DNA of 64,000 nucleotides from Brevibacterium picturae. Lineage in GTDB: Bacteria; Actinomycetota; Actinomycetes; Actinomycetales; Brevibacteriaceae. The notes beneath the pieces were generated by a model. That model was given only the letters and a program-made list of their open reading frames with translations. It had not been told where the DNA came from and did not search any database. The stretch lies in the NCBI RefSeq assembly GCF_900105045.1, contig NZ_LT629739.1, positions 1,798,001-1,862,000 on the forward strand. The letters are read 5' to 3'. The position numbers were made by a program, and so were the translations under genes. How positions within the stretch are numbered: position 1 is the stretch's first letter; the number at the start of each line of letters is the position of its first letter. Of this stretch, positions 8,094-16,909 are shown piece by piece.

Positions 8094-8687
8094 ATGAAGA
8101 GATCCACACCGTTGACGACCATCGCCGCGGTTGCAGCCGCATCGGCACTGACATTATCGGGATGCAGCAGCCCAGAAGACGACAAGGCTGCCCAACATTC
8201 ACAACATGAGACACCGTCTGAGTCGGCATCGAGTGAGGATCATGGCGAAAGCCACGAGCACGCCACCGATGGCGGCCAGCCGCCAGAGGGCATCAAAGAG
8301 GCCTCTGACCCGACGTACTCCGTCGGCGAGGAAGTCACTCTCACCGCCGACCACATGCCGGGCATGAACGGAGCGAAGGCCACGATCTCAGGCGCCTTCG
8401 ACACCACGACCTATTCGGTCAGCTACACGCCCACCGACGGCGGCGACCCGGTCAAAGACCACAAATGGGTCGTGCACGAAGAACTCGACAATCCCGACAG
8501 GGCACCTCTGGCAGACGGCACCGAGGTGGTTCTCAACGCCGACCATATGCCCGGGATGAAGGGTGCTGAAGCATCGATCGACAGCTCGACCGAGGAGACC
8601 GTCTACATGGTCGACGTCGACACGGACGACATGACGATGACGAACCACAAGTGGGTTGTCGAAGGCGAGGTCCAGCCCGGACAATGA
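8094..8687 (+). CDS. YdhK family lipoprotein with two DUF1541 repeats
   Basis: A 197-residue secreted lipoprotein with signal TIAAVAAASALTLSGCSS and a His/Glu/Ser-rich linker (about residues 30-60). Two DUF1541 modules follow: VTLTADHMPGMNGAKATI with DHKWVVHEEL, and VVLNADHMPGMKGAEASI with NHKWVVEGEV. Each carries the Asp-His-Met-x-Gly-Met motif that could bind copper. An AGGAG site precedes the ATG at 8094. Divergence from cueP across a CsoR-like palindrome supports a copper-handling role; the biochemical role of the family remains unproven. Confidence 0.85.
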   Translation: MKRSTPLTTIAAVAAASALTLSGCSSPEDDKAAQHSQHETPSESASSEDHGESHEHATDGGQPPEGIKEASDPTYSVGEEVTLTADHMPGMNGAKATISGAFDTTTYSVSYTPTDGGDPVKDHKWVVHEELDNPDRAPLADGTEVVLNADHMPGMKGAEASIDSSTEETVYMVDVDTDDMTMTNHKWVVEGEVQPGQ

Positions 8688-8694
8688 CCTCGGC

Positions 8695-9045
8695 TCAGGG
8701 TGCTTCTTCGGAATCCGTCTGGGCGAGTGCCCAGCGATGCCCCCAGTCGTCCATCATCTCAACAAGCGGCTGCAGAGACCTACCCCAGTCCGTCAACGAG
8801 TATTCGACTCGGGGCGGAACCTCGGCGAAGACTTCACGGTGGACGAGGCCGTCGGCTTCCAGCTCACGCACCTGACGCGTCAGGACCCTGTCGGTGATGT
8901 CGCCGACCTCTCGGCGAAGCCCTCCGAATCGCCTGGTCCCCTGAAGCAGAATCTGGATGATCGTGAGCTTCCACGACCCTCCGATGACGCTGACCGTCAC
9001 TTCGACGGGACACACGTCCAAAGCGAGCTGGGTAGCGGTTCTCAT
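8695..9045 (-). CDS. HxlR family winged-helix transcriptional regulator
   Basis: A 116-residue HxlR-type regulator: CPVEVTVSVIGGSWKLTIIQ, then LLQGTRRFGGLRREVGDITDRVLTRQVRELE in pieces, with the recognition helix and the wing VPPRVEYSLTDWGRSL. The family contains thiol-based or ligand-based sensors, often of quinones and aldehydes; the single Cys here sits at the conserved N-terminal position used by YodB/HxlR-type sensors. The start at 9045 gives the standard family N-terminus. It is divergent from a flavodoxin-fold quinone reductase gene, the classical HxlR target arrangement, and an inverted repeat at 9087-9102 lies between. Confidence 0.88.
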   Translation of the reverse strand: MRTATQLALDVCPVEVTVSVIGGSWKLTIIQILLQGTRRFGGLRREVGDITDRVLTRQVRELEADGLVHREVFAEVPPRVEYSLTDWGRSLQPLVEMMDDWGHRWALAQTDSEEAP

Positions 9046-9086
9046 ATCAATACTATCCAAACTGTCGGTATAGGACTTAAAAGTGC

Positions 9087-9102
9087 ATACTTCCCAAAGT
9101 AT
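9087..9102. promoter_or_regulatory. Inverted repeat, candidate HxlR operator
   Basis: ATACTT (9087-9092) and AAGTAT (9097-9102) form perfect 6-bp arms around CCCA in the divergent gap between the HxlR gene and the oxidoreductase gene. HxlR/YodB-type sites are short AT-rich inverted repeats of this kind, so it is the best candidate operator. Confidence 0.5.
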
Positions 9103-9125
9103 TGGGTGGGTGTTGAGATTGTTGC

Positions 9126-9911
9126 ATGACCACCACGAAGCCGCAAGCACTGTACGTCTACGCCCACCCCGATGCCCGATCGTTCAATCGCGCACTCTTC
9201 GACGCCGGTCGAACTGCACTCGCACGCACCCACGATGTTGTCACGAGCGACCTCTATGCCATGGGGTTCGAGCCCGCACTGTCACGCGCCGATCTCGGCG
9301 AACGCGCAGATGTTGACTCGCCTTTCCTCGACCGGTGGACGCAGGCCGCCTCCGAAGGGCAACTTCCCGATGAGGTCGCTCTCGAACAGCAGAAGCTGCT
9401 CGACGCCGACCTCATCGTCTTTCAATTCCCGTTGTGGTGGTATTCGGTTCCCGCGATGCTCAAGGGGTGGTTCGACCGGGTGTTCTCATCCGGTTTCGGA
9501 TTCAATGTGACCGATCCGGAAACCGGACTCCCGTGGAAATACGGTGGCGGATTGCTCGCTGGTCGGCGCGCGCTCCTCACCATCACCCTCGGTGAGGATC
9601 TCAGAACCGTCGGCACGAGGGGCATCGCAGGCGACCTCGATTCCCTTCTTTTCGGAGTCACCCACGGCACATTGTTCTACGCAGGCATCGAACCCCTGGC
9701 GCTGCACACGATTCCCGATGCCGATGGCCTCAGCCCGGACGAAGCCCAGCACGAAATCGACCGCTTCACCCATCGACTTGCGAACCTCGCAGACGAAGCG
9801 CCGATTCCGTTTCGGACGATGATGAGCGGGGACTACCGTCCCGGGCGGGCACTGCGCGAGGAACTCGTCCCCGGGCGGACGGACCTGGGCATACACCGCG
9901 TCGATGCCTGA
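9126..9911 (+). CDS. NAD(P)H-dependent oxidoreductase, flavodoxin-like quinone reductase
   Basis: A 261-residue cytoplasmic flavoprotein of the flavodoxin_2 / NQO1-MdaB-KefF group, which reduces quinones and related electrophiles by two electrons. YVYAHPDARSFNRALFD is the FMN/FAD phosphate loop, IVFQFPLWWYSVPAMLKGWFDRVF (in segments) carries the conserved FPLWW...P..LKGW signature, and LTITLGEDL is the third loop. Divergence from an HxlR regulator suggests induction by quinones, aldehydes or disulfide stress. The substrate is not determined by sequence. Confidence 0.87.
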   Translation: MTTTKPQALYVYAHPDARSFNRALFDAGRTALARTHDVVTSDLYAMGFEPALSRADLGERADVDSPFLDRWTQAASEGQLPDEVALEQQKLLDADLIVFQFPLWWYSVPAMLKGWFDRVFSSGFGFNVTDPETGLPWKYGGGLLAGRRALLTITLGEDLRTVGTRGIAGDLDSLLFGVTHGTLFYAGIEPLALHTIPDADGLSPDEAQHEIDRFTHRLANLADEAPIPFRTMMSGDYRPGRALREELVPGRTDLGIHRVDA

Positions 9912-9971
9912 CGCGGTGCCCGGAAGTCGAAACCCGACGAGGACCGCGCACGGACACCGCATGGCAGATCT

Positions 9972-10748
9972 TCACCCGAAGTTCGGTGCTCGTCGCTCCT
10001 GGAAGGCGGTGAAGCCTTCGGCATAGTCCGGGGTCTGGCGGGCGGTCTCCTGGAGGTTGGCCTCCTCGGCGAGCACCTGCGCCAGGGTCGGGCGGTCATC
10101 GGCGAGTTTCTGCACGAAGCCCTTCTCCATGGCGAAGGCCTCGGCCGGGCCGGTCACGATCGTCGACAGCTTCGACTCGACGAACTCGGCCAGTTCCTCG
10201 GCCGGGACCGCGCGGGAGACGATGCCGGCAGCGGCCGCCTCAGCGCCGGTCATGAAATCACCGGTGATGATGAGGTCCATCGTCCGGTGGTAACCCACCC
10301 GGTCGAGGAACACGTGGTGAGCACCCGAGTCGAGCATCGCGCCGATCGCGGCGAAGGGCGAGCCGAACTTCGCGTTGTCGGCGGCGAAAATGATGTCCGC
10401 GGCCGCAGCGACGCCGAAGCCCAGTCCCAGGGCGGCACCCTGGACCTGTGAGATCACGGGGATCGGCAAGGCACGGATGGACTGGAAGACGGGGGTGAAG
10501 GCTTCGGCGAGGAACGCGTGTGCGTCATCGGTTTCGACGTCGACGGCCGAGATGTCGCGACCGGAGCTGAAGACCTTGCCCTCTCCCCTGATCAGGAGCG
10601 CACGGACGTTCGGGACCGCCTCGGCGACCTTGGCCACCGCTGCGGCCAGATCACGGAGGTTGTCCGCGTCGAGGGCGTTGCGGGAATCGGGGCCGTCGAG
10701 GACGATCTCTGCGATGTTTCCCCGGTTGGACAGTCGGATCTCGGTCAC
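9972..10748 (-). CDS. paaG: Phenylacetate pathway enoyl-CoA hydratase/isomerase, PaaG-like
   Basis: A 258-residue crotonase-fold enzyme. PaaG isomerises ring-1,2-epoxyphenylacetyl-CoA to the oxepin and also shifts double bonds later in the pathway. The oxyanion-hole parts VFSSGRDIS and QGAALGLGFGVAAAADI are present, and at the position where hydratases have the second Glu this protein has Asp (GAMLDSGAH), as PaaG does. The start is GTG at 10748 with AAGGAG 5 nt upstream. It is the last gene of the paaJ-F-H-G run, separated from paaH by 82 nt that contain a 15-bp tandem repeat. Assignment as PaaG rather than another hydratase rests on that Asp and context. Confidence 0.78.
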   Translation of the reverse strand: MTEIRLSNRGNIAEIVLDGPDSRNALDADNLRDLAAAVAKVAEAVPNVRALLIRGEGKVFSSGRDISAVDVETDDAHAFLAEAFTPVFQSIRALPIPVISQVQGAALGLGFGVAAAADIIFAADNAKFGSPFAAIGAMLDSGAHHVFLDRVGYHRTMDLIITGDFMTGAEAAAAGIVSRAVPAEELAEFVESKLSTIVTGPAEAFAMEKGFVQKLADDRPTLAQVLAEEANLQETARQTPDYAEGFTAFQERRAPNFG

Positions 10749-10769
10749 GTGTGCTCCTTTGCAGATGAC

Positions 10770-10800
10770 GGTGCTGCAGCTGAGGGTGCTGCAGCTGACG
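10770..10800. repeat. 15-bp tandem repeat between paaH and paaG
   Basis: GGTGCTGCAGCTGA occurs at 10770-10783 and 10785-10798 with a 15-nt period, followed by a decayed third unit. PstI-type CTGCAG sits in each copy. It lies between the paaH stop and the paaG ribosome site. Confidence 0.7.
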
Positions 10801-10830
10801 GTGCGGCAAGCGGGGTTGTTGTCCGCCTGA

Positions 10831-11754
10831 TCACCAAGTATAGAATCCCTGGCCGGACTTTCGACCCAATTGACCTGATGCGACCTTGTCTTTGAGCAGC
10901 TGCGGCGGGGCGAATCGCGGGCCCAGTTCCGTCTCGAGGTGCTCGGCGATGCCGAGGCGGACGTCGAGGCCGACGATGTCGGTCGTCTGCAGCGGTCCGG
11001 CCGGGTGCCGGTAGCCCAGCGTCATCGCCTTGTCGATGTCCTCGGGGCTCGCGACCTCCTCTTCGACCATCCGCATCGCTTCCAGCGCCAGGGCCACGCC
11101 GAGGCGGCTGGAGGCGAATCCCGGTGAGTCCTTGACCGTGATCGCCGTTTTCCCCAGTCCCGCGACCCAGGACTTCGCGACGCCGACGAGCTCCGGTTGC
11201 GTGTGGGTGCCGACGACGACCTCGACGAGGTCGCTGACGGGGACCGGGTTGAAGAAGTGGAGTCCGATGAGCGCATGGGGCCGGGGCAGTGCGGCGGCGA
11301 GCTCATCGATGGACAGTGCGCTCGTGTTCGTGGCGATGCTCGCGGCCGGAGCGTATTTTGCGATGGCGGCGAGGATCGTCTGTTTGAGTTCGACGTTTTC
11401 CGGGACGGCTTCGATCACGAGGAGTGCCTGGTCGAGCAGGGTCGGGTCCCGCACGACCTCGACGGTGCCGGTGACGTCGAGGCCCTTGGATTTCGACTTC
11501 TCGACCGAGGCGTCGATGCGCTCCTTGGCTGCGGCCACGGTCTCTTCGGTGTTCTCGATGATGATGACGCGGGCTCCGGCGCTGGCGAAGGCGTGGGCGA
11601 TGCCCGCACCCATCCGGCCCCCGCCATAGACGCCGACGGTTTCCGGAACCTGGGGGCCGGCGTTGTCTGCGCCCGCCGCTGAGTCCGGCGATGATCCCGC
11701 CGTCGGGTTCGGCGTGTGCACGGCGTCAGGTTCGCGAGCCCTCTGCTCGCTCAT
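10831..11754 (-). CDS. paaH: 3-hydroxyacyl-CoA dehydrogenase, PaaH-like
   Basis: A 307-residue short-form 3-hydroxyacyl-CoA dehydrogenase, which oxidises 3-hydroxyadipyl-CoA with NAD in the phenylacetate pathway. The first ~35 residues are disordered; the NAD site VGVYGGGRMGAGIAHAF follows, then the catalytic region GLHFFNPVPVSDLVEVV and the C-terminal helical domain with GYRHPAGPLQTTDIVGLDV and the ending GRKSGQGFYTW. Its ATG overlaps the stop of the upstream paaF-like gene as ATGA (11751-11754), so translation is probably coupled. Confidence 0.9.
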   Translation of the reverse strand: MSEQRAREPDAVHTPNPTAGSSPDSAAGADNAGPQVPETVGVYGGGRMGAGIAHAFASAGARVIIIENTEETVAAAKERIDASVEKSKSKGLDVTGTVEVVRDPTLLDQALLVIEAVPENVELKQTILAAIAKYAPAASIATNTSALSIDELAAALPRPHALIGLHFFNPVPVSDLVEVVVGTHTQPELVGVAKSWVAGLGKTAITVKDSPGFASSRLGVALALEAMRMVEEEVASPEDIDKAMTLGYRHPAGPLQTTDIVGLDVRLGIAEHLETELGPRFAPPQLLKDKVASGQLGRKSGQGFYTW

Positions 11755-12626
11755 TCGGTGGTGCCTCTTTCGTCGTGTCGGGGAACGTCCTGTTCGTCCA
11801 TCGCCTCGGTGGCCACGGCTTCGGCCCTCTTCCGCTTCTTCGCCTCCCGTTTCGCGAGGAAGGCCTCCATCCGGGTGTGCTTCTCCTCGGTCTCGAACAG
11901 CACGGCCTGGGCCAGATCGTCGATGAGCGGATGGGCTTCACGTGGAGCGTGGAATGCCGATTTGCTCAACCTCACGGCCAACGGTGCGAAGCTCGCGATC
12001 CGATCGGCAAGTGCTTCACCGGCGAGTTCGAGGTCCTCGGGGTCGACGACGTCGTTGAGCAGGCCGATGGACTTGGCCTCTTCGGCCTGGAGAGTCCGTC
12101 CCGCCAAGAGGATCTCCTTGGCGCGAGGCTCCCCCACGAGTTCACGCAGACGCCAGGCGGCTCCGGCCGCAGCGAGGATGCCCAGTCCTGTCTCGGGGTT
12201 GCCGATCTTCGTCGTCGGTGTCCCGATGCGGAAGTCACAGGCGAAGGCCAGCTCTGCTCCGCCGCCCAGCGCGTGGCCTTCGACGAGGGCGATGACGGGC
12301 ATCGGCAGTTCCTGGATGCGGGTGAAGACCTTCGAGTTGATGCCGGCCAGGGCCTCTTCGCGGCCACGGCCCAACAACTGGCCTATGTCGGCACCGGCGG
12401 CGAAGACACCATTCGAGCCCGTGAGGATGGCGACCTTCGGCTCGGCTTCGAGTTCGGCGCACACCGCGTGGAGGGCATCGGCCATGTTCTGGTCGATGGC
12501 GTTGCGCACCTCGGGTCGGTTGAGCCGGATGATGACCCGGTCGGCATGGCGTTCGATCAGCAGCGGGGAGTTCGCGCCGTCCGCACCGTTGGTCGAATCG
12601 CCCCCGGCGGTGTCGCCCCCACTCAT
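11751..12626 (-). CDS. paaF: Enoyl-CoA hydratase, PaaF-like
   Basis: A 291-residue crotonase-fold hydratase that would hydrate 2,3-dehydroadipyl-CoA to 3-hydroxyadipyl-CoA. Both catalytic Glu are present, in ALGGGAELAFACDF and IGNPETGLGILAAAG, unlike the paaG product. The C-terminal ~45 residues are a charged extension (KREAKKRKRAEAV) not usual in the family. The ATG at 12626 overlaps the thiolase stop as ATGA; an upstream in-frame start would lie inside the thiolase gene without a ribosome site. Confidence 0.88.
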   Translation of the reverse strand: MSGGDTAGGDSTNGADGANSPLLIERHADRVIIRLNRPEVRNAIDQNMADALHAVCAELEAEPKVAILTGSNGVFAAGADIGQLLGRGREEALAGINSKVFTRIQELPMPVIALVEGHALGGGAELAFACDFRIGTPTTKIGNPETGLGILAAAGAAWRLRELVGEPRAKEILLAGRTLQAEEAKSIGLLNDVVDPEDLELAGEALADRIASFAPLAVRLSKSAFHAPREAHPLIDDLAQAVLFETEEKHTRMEAFLAKREAKKRKRAEAVATEAMDEQDVPRHDERGTTE

Positions 12627-13789
12627 ACTCGCTCCAACAGCAGGGCCGAACCCTGGCCGACGCCGACGCACATCGTCGCCAGTCCGCGCTTGGCATCGGC
12701 CTGTTCCAGGCGGTTGAGCAGTGTCAGGGTGATGCGAGCGCCCGAGCAGCCCAAGGGATGGCCCAGCGCGATCGCACCGCCGAAGCTGTTGACGATCTCC
12801 GGATCGAGGCCCAGGTCGCGAATGCAGGCCAGTGACTGGGAGGCGAAGGCCTCGTTGAGCTCCACGGTCTCGAGATCGTCGACGCTCCAGCCGACACGGT
12901 CGAGCACCTTACGGGTGGCCGGGACAGGCCCGATGCCCATGATCTCCGGAGAGACGCCGGCACTGGCACCACTGACGACGCGGGCCCTGGGGCTCAGACC
13001 GTGCTTCTTCGCGTAGCGTTCGCTGACGAGAATCGCGACGGCGGCACCATCGTTGAGGGACGAGGAGTTGCCGGCGGTGATGACTCCTCCGGGTCCGTGA
13101 ATCGCCCGCAGCTTGGCGAGCTTCTCCGGGGTGGTTTCCGCACGAGGGCCCTCGTCGGCGCTGACGTCGCCGATGGGCAGGATCTCGGGATCGAACTTGC
13201 CCGCTTCCTGCGCGGCCAGTGCCTTCTGATGGGAGGCATAGGCGAAGGCATCGAGCTCTTCACGGCCCAGCTTCCACTGCTCAGCCACACGTTCGGCGGT
13301 CTGGGGCATCGACAAGGTCGTGTCCTCGCCGAAGGCCGGGTTGGTGAAGCGCCAGCCGATCGAGGTGTCCCAGGACCTGCCCGGCTTCGCCCAGGGGCGC
13401 TGGGGCTTTTCCGTCACCCAGGGTGCGCGGGTCATCGATTCGACCCCACCGGCCACGACCACCTCGGCGTCACCGGCGGCGATCATCTGCCGTGCCGTCG
13501 TGATCGCGGTCAGCCCGGAGGCGCACAGACGGTTGACGGTGAAGCCGGGAACGGACTCGGGCAGACCGGCCAGCAGCACTGCCATGCGGGCGACGTTGCG
13601 GTTGTCCTCACCGGCCTGGTTCGCCGATCCGAGGATCACCTCGTCGATGTCGCCCGGATCGATCCCCGACCGGTCGACGACGGTCTTGAGCGTGGTCGCG
13701 ACGAGGTCATCGGGTCGCTGATCAGCCAGGACTCCGCCGTAGCGGCCGATGGGTGTGCGCAGTCCGTCAAGGACGAAAGCCTCGGGCAT
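12623..13789 (-). CDS. paaJ: 3-oxoadipyl-CoA / acyl-CoA thiolase, PaaJ-like
   Basis: A 388-residue thiolase that would cleave 3-oxoadipyl-CoA (and 3-oxo-5,6-dehydrosuberyl-CoA) to acetyl-CoA and the shortened acyl-CoA. The nucleophilic Cys is in VNRLCASGLTA, the NEAFASQSLA His/Asn region and the second Cys in LGHPLGCSGARITL are intact, and it ends in the family tail GQGSALLLER. GAGGAG lies 4-5 nt before the ATG at 13789. It heads the paaJ-F-H-G unit. A separate promoter in the 128-nt gap after paaE is possible. Confidence 0.9.
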   Translation of the reverse strand: MPEAFVLDGLRTPIGRYGGVLADQRPDDLVATTLKTVVDRSGIDPGDIDEVILGSANQAGEDNRNVARMAVLLAGLPESVPGFTVNRLCASGLTAITTARQMIAAGDAEVVVAGGVESMTRAPWVTEKPQRPWAKPGRSWDTSIGWRFTNPAFGEDTTLSMPQTAERVAEQWKLGREELDAFAYASHQKALAAQEAGKFDPEILPIGDVSADEGPRAETTPEKLAKLRAIHGPGGVITAGNSSSLNDGAAVAILVSERYAKKHGLSPRARVVSGASAGVSPEIMGIGPVPATRKVLDRVGWSVDDLETVELNEAFASQSLACIRDLGLDPEIVNSFGGAIALGHPLGCSGARITLTLLNRLEQADAKRGLATMCVGVGQGSALLLERV

Positions 13790-13917
13790 GGGTCTCCTCA
13801 GGTGTGATGTGCGGGGTGGCGTCGACAATCCTCAAGCGTATCGGCTGAGAATGTCAGACGCTCAGAAGTCTCGGGGCGTGTGCGTATACGTGGAATTCGA
13901 CTCGCAGACAACTCGTC

Positions 13918-15000
13918 TCACGAGTCGTAGTCGACCGTGACCTCGTCGCTGACGGGGAAGGTCTGGCAGGTGAGGACGAAGTTCGCCTCCACCTCCGAGT
14001 CTTCGAGGGCGTAGTTGCGCACCATGTCGACCTCGCCGTCACAGATCTTGGCGCGGCAGGTGCCGCACACTCCGCCCTTGCAGGCGAACGGCAGATCCGA
14101 GCGTGACTCCTGCGCGGAGTCGAGGATCGTCTTGCCCTGCGACATCGCCGAGGTGGAACGCCGTCCGTCGAGGACGATCGTGACGTCGCTGGTGGCGCCC
14201 TCGACGACCTTGTCCGCGTGGACGACCTCCGGTGGCGGTTCGTCGACGTAGAAGAGCTCGAAGTGGATCTTATCCTTGGGCACTCCGAATTCGGCGAGAA
14301 CCTTCCGGGCGTCGCTGAGCATACCGAAGGGCCCGCACAGCCACACGTGGTCCATATCGCCGATGGGCACCAGGCTGGTCAGCAGCTGGCGCAGCTTCTC
14401 CTCATCGAGGCGACCGGAGAACAGGTCGACCTCCCGGGGCTCGCGGGAGAGGATGTGGATGAGATCGAGCTGCTGATTGCGGGAGTCCTTGAGGTCGGCG
14501 AGCTCCTCGGTGAACATCACGGTATTCGTGTTGCGGTTGCCGTAAAGCATGGTCACCGAGGCGTCCGGATTCGACAGGACGGTGGTGGCGACCGAGAGCA
14601 TCGGAGTGATGCCCGAACCTGCGGCAATGCACAGGTGTCGACCGCCGAGGTCCGGATCGGCCTGGAAGCTGCCGCTGGGCGGCTGGACTTCGATGGTCTC
14701 ACCGGGGCGGACGTCGTTGACGAGCCACTGCGAGAAGAGTCCTTCCGGGATCTCGCGCACACCGATGCGCGGATCGGTCCCGGCCGGGGCGCAGATGGAG
14801 TAGGAGCGGCGGTGTTCGGCACCATCGATCATCCGGCGCAGGGTCAGTGACTGTCCCGCGGCGAAGTCGAAGAGGTCGGCGTATTCGGCCGGGACGTCGA
14901 AGGTCACTGCCGCCGAGTCATCGGTGAGGTGGTCGACCGACTTCACCGTCAGCGGGTAGAAGGCGGTCCGGGAGGCGCTCTGATTGATCGTTTCGGTCAT
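13918..15000 (-). CDS. paaE: Phenylacetyl-CoA epoxidase reductase subunit PaaE
   Basis: A 360-residue reductase that passes electrons from NADPH through FAD and a [2Fe-2S] centre to the PaaABCD epoxidase. The ferredoxin-reductase part has RRSYSICAPAG (FAD) and GSGITPMLSV / LCGPFGML (NAD(P)); the C-terminal plant-type ferredoxin domain has the cluster ligands in CKGGVCGTCRAK plus a fourth Cys in VLTCQT. Domain order reductase then ferredoxin is that of PaaE. It ends the paaABCDE operon and its ATG at 15000 lies 1 nt after the paaD stop. Confidence 0.95.
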   Translation of the reverse strand: MTETINQSASRTAFYPLTVKSVDHLTDDSAAVTFDVPAEYADLFDFAAGQSLTLRRMIDGAEHRRSYSICAPAGTDPRIGVREIPEGLFSQWLVNDVRPGETIEVQPPSGSFQADPDLGGRHLCIAAGSGITPMLSVATTVLSNPDASVTMLYGNRNTNTVMFTEELADLKDSRNQQLDLIHILSREPREVDLFSGRLDEEKLRQLLTSLVPIGDMDHVWLCGPFGMLSDARKVLAEFGVPKDKIHFELFYVDEPPPEVVHADKVVEGATSDVTIVLDGRRSTSAMSQGKTILDSAQESRSDLPFACKGGVCGTCRAKICDGEVDMVRNYALEDSEVEANFVLTCQTFPVSDEVTVDYDS

Positions 15001-15001
15001 C

Positions 15002-15595
15002 TCAGATCTCCTTTACATGCTGGAACGGTTCGAGGCAGTCGAGGCATTGGTACATCGCCCTGCAGGCCGTCGGACCGAATTCCGAGGACAGCTTCACATT
15101 GGCCGAGCCGCACAAGGTGCAGGTCAGGGCCCGTTTCGTGGGCATCAGCGTCAGGGCCACGGGCCCCGTCTTCCGAGGCGCCTGCCCGGGTGGGGAGATT
15201 CCGGCACCTTTGAGTGCTCTTCGCCCTTCCTCGGTGATCCAGTCACTCGTCCAGGCCGGTGTCAGGGACACCCGCACCTCGGCGCCTTCGAATCCCGCGT
15301 CCTGGAGTTCGCGCTGCAGATCATCGCGCATCGTCGCCATCGCCGGGCAGCCCGAGTACGTGGGGGTGATGGTCGTGACGACGCGACCGTCTTCGATCGT
15401 GACGTCGCGGAGCACGCCGAGGTCGACGAGCGTGAGCATCGGCATCTCCGGATCCGTGACGCGTGCTGCGGCTGCGCGGGCATAGACGAGCGCCTCGGCG
15501 GGGGTGCGGTGTTCGGCCTCGGGCACCTGCGTGCCTTGGTCGTCACCGTCGTGGCCGGTGGTGGACATGTGGGTCTGAAGTGTTGCGGTCACCAT
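15002..15595 (-). CDS. paaD: Phenylacetyl-CoA epoxidase maturation subunit PaaD
   Basis: A 197-residue PaaD protein, required for activity of the epoxidase and thought to help Fe-S assembly. The DUF59/MIP18-like domain contains VTDPEMPMLTLVDLGVL and PTYSGCPAMATM (the conserved Cys), and the C-terminus has the zinc-ribbon-like CTLCGSANVKL and CRAMYQCLDCLEPFQHVK that is specific to PaaD. The ATG at 15595 overlaps the paaC 3' end by 7 nt, with AAAGGA just upstream. Confidence 0.93.
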   Translation of the reverse strand: MVTATLQTHMSTTGHDGDDQGTQVPEAEHRTPAEALVYARAAAARVTDPEMPMLTLVDLGVLRDVTIEDGRVVTTITPTYSGCPAMATMRDDLQRELQDAGFEGAEVRVSLTPAWTSDWITEEGRRALKGAGISPPGQAPRKTGPVALTLMPTKRALTCTLCGSANVKLSSEFGPTACRAMYQCLDCLEPFQHVKEI

Positions 15596-16569
15596 TGTCC
15601 TTTCGGGTATTGCCGGGCGACGACCTGCATGTCGGCGAGCATCTTCGACAGTGCTTCGGTGTGCAGTCCGTCGCGGCCTCTCTGTCCTCGCACGCCGGCC
15701 AGCGCGCCCCGTTCGGGGCGGTCGATGCCGGCAGTGGCGAAGACCTGGTCGAGGATGGCTCCGGCTTCATCGGCCACCTCGGCGGGATCGACTCCGATTC
15801 CGGCGGCCGCGACCGAGGCTTCGATCGGGTGGGTCTCGAAGAGTTCGTCCCACAGGGGCCAGAGTCCGTCGAGCGCAGAGAGCAGACGAGATTTCGACTC
15901 CTCGGTGCCGCGGGCCAGAGTGAGGACCCAGCGCCCGGCGAAGTCACGGTGGTAGGACATCTCTTTGACGCCCTTGACGGCGATGGCCGAGAGCACGGAG
16001 TCCCTGCTGGACTGGAGGCGTTCGAAGATCGCCAGGCGCCAGGTGGAGTAGATGAGGATCTTCGCGACCGCCTCGGCGAAATCGCCGTTGGGCACCTCGG
16101 CGAGTCGGACGTTGCGGAACGCCAGATCCTCGCGGAAGAACGCGAGCCTGTCCTCATCGGGAACCGGAGAGCCCTCGGGCAGCTGCGGCACCAGCGTGGG
16201 ATCGGCGGCAGCGGTCCGGGCGAGGAGAAGTCGGGACTGGCCGAGCAGGTCGAGGGCGATGTTGGCCAGCGCGATGTCCTCTTCGAGGTCGGGGGCGCCT
16301 GCGCACCACTCGGAGATCCGCTGGGAGAAGATCAGCGCGTCGTCGCCGAGCATCTGGCAGTAGACGGCCAGCTCGTGTGCGTCGACACCGGAGGGAACGG
16401 TCGTGTCGACGCCGGCCAGGGGGTCTTCGAAGTCGGTGCCGAAGGCCCAGCTGGCGTCATTGACGAGCAGGCCCGAGTAGGCGTTCTCGGACTGGCCGTG
16501 CTCGATGTGGGCTCCGGCTTCGTCGTGGTCGACGTTGATGGAAGGTTCGTTGGTGCTGTGTGCAGTCAT
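15589..16569 (-). CDS. paaC: Phenylacetyl-CoA epoxidase structural subunit PaaC
   Basis: A 326-residue ferritin-like structural subunit of the epoxidase, without the di-iron ligands but essential for the PaaAC core. Recognisable segments are YCQMLGDDALIFSQRISEW, ANIALDLLGQSRLLLARTA and REDLAFRNVRLAEVPNGDF, and the end GLHTEALSKMLADMQVVARQ. The ATG at 16569 is chosen because GAGGAGG lies 6 nt upstream; it begins 10 nt after the paaB stop. Confidence 0.94.
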   Translation of the reverse strand: MTAHSTNEPSINVDHDEAGAHIEHGQSENAYSGLLVNDASWAFGTDFEDPLAGVDTTVPSGVDAHELAVYCQMLGDDALIFSQRISEWCAGAPDLEEDIALANIALDLLGQSRLLLARTAAADPTLVPQLPEGSPVPDEDRLAFFREDLAFRNVRLAEVPNGDFAEAVAKILIYSTWRLAIFERLQSSRDSVLSAIAVKGVKEMSYHRDFAGRWVLTLARGTEESKSRLLSALDGLWPLWDELFETHPIEASVAAAGIGVDPAEVADEAGAILDQVFATAGIDRPERGALAGVRGQRGRDGLHTEALSKMLADMQVVARQYPKGQW

Positions 16570-16579
16570 CGTCGCCTCC

Positions 16580-16909
16580 TCACATGTGGGGGACATCGTC
16601 GGGGATGTCGTAGAAGGTCGGGTGGCGGTAGACCTTGTCGCCGCTGGGGGCGAACATGGGGTCCTTCTCGTCGGGGCTCGAGGCTGTGATCGACGAGGAG
16701 CGGACGACCCACAGGCTCACGCCTTCGTTGCGACGGGTGTAGACGTCGCGGGCGTGGTGGACGGCCATCTGATCATCGGCTGCGTGCAGCGATCCGACGT
16801 GGACGTGGTTGAGTCCGCGCTTGCCGCGTACGAACACCTCGTAGAGGGGCCATTCGCCGCGGACGCTCGTGCCGGGGGCGGCGGTTCCGGGGTTGGTCTC
16901 TGCGCTCAT
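16580..16909 (-). CDS. paaB: Phenylacetyl-CoA epoxidase bridging subunit PaaB
   Basis: A 109-residue PaaB protein that bridges PaaAC heterodimers in the epoxidase. It contains [20 protein letters not shown], the [11 protein letters not shown] strand and the end [16 protein letters not shown]. Its ATG overlaps the paaA stop as ATGA (16906-16909), so it is translationally coupled to paaA. Confidence 0.95.
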   Translation of the reverse strand: MSAETNPGTAAPGTSVRGEWPLYEVFVRGKRGLNHVHVGSLHAADDQMAVHHARDVYTRRNEGVSLWVVRSSSITASSPDEKDPMFAPSGDKVYRHPTFYDIPDDVPHM

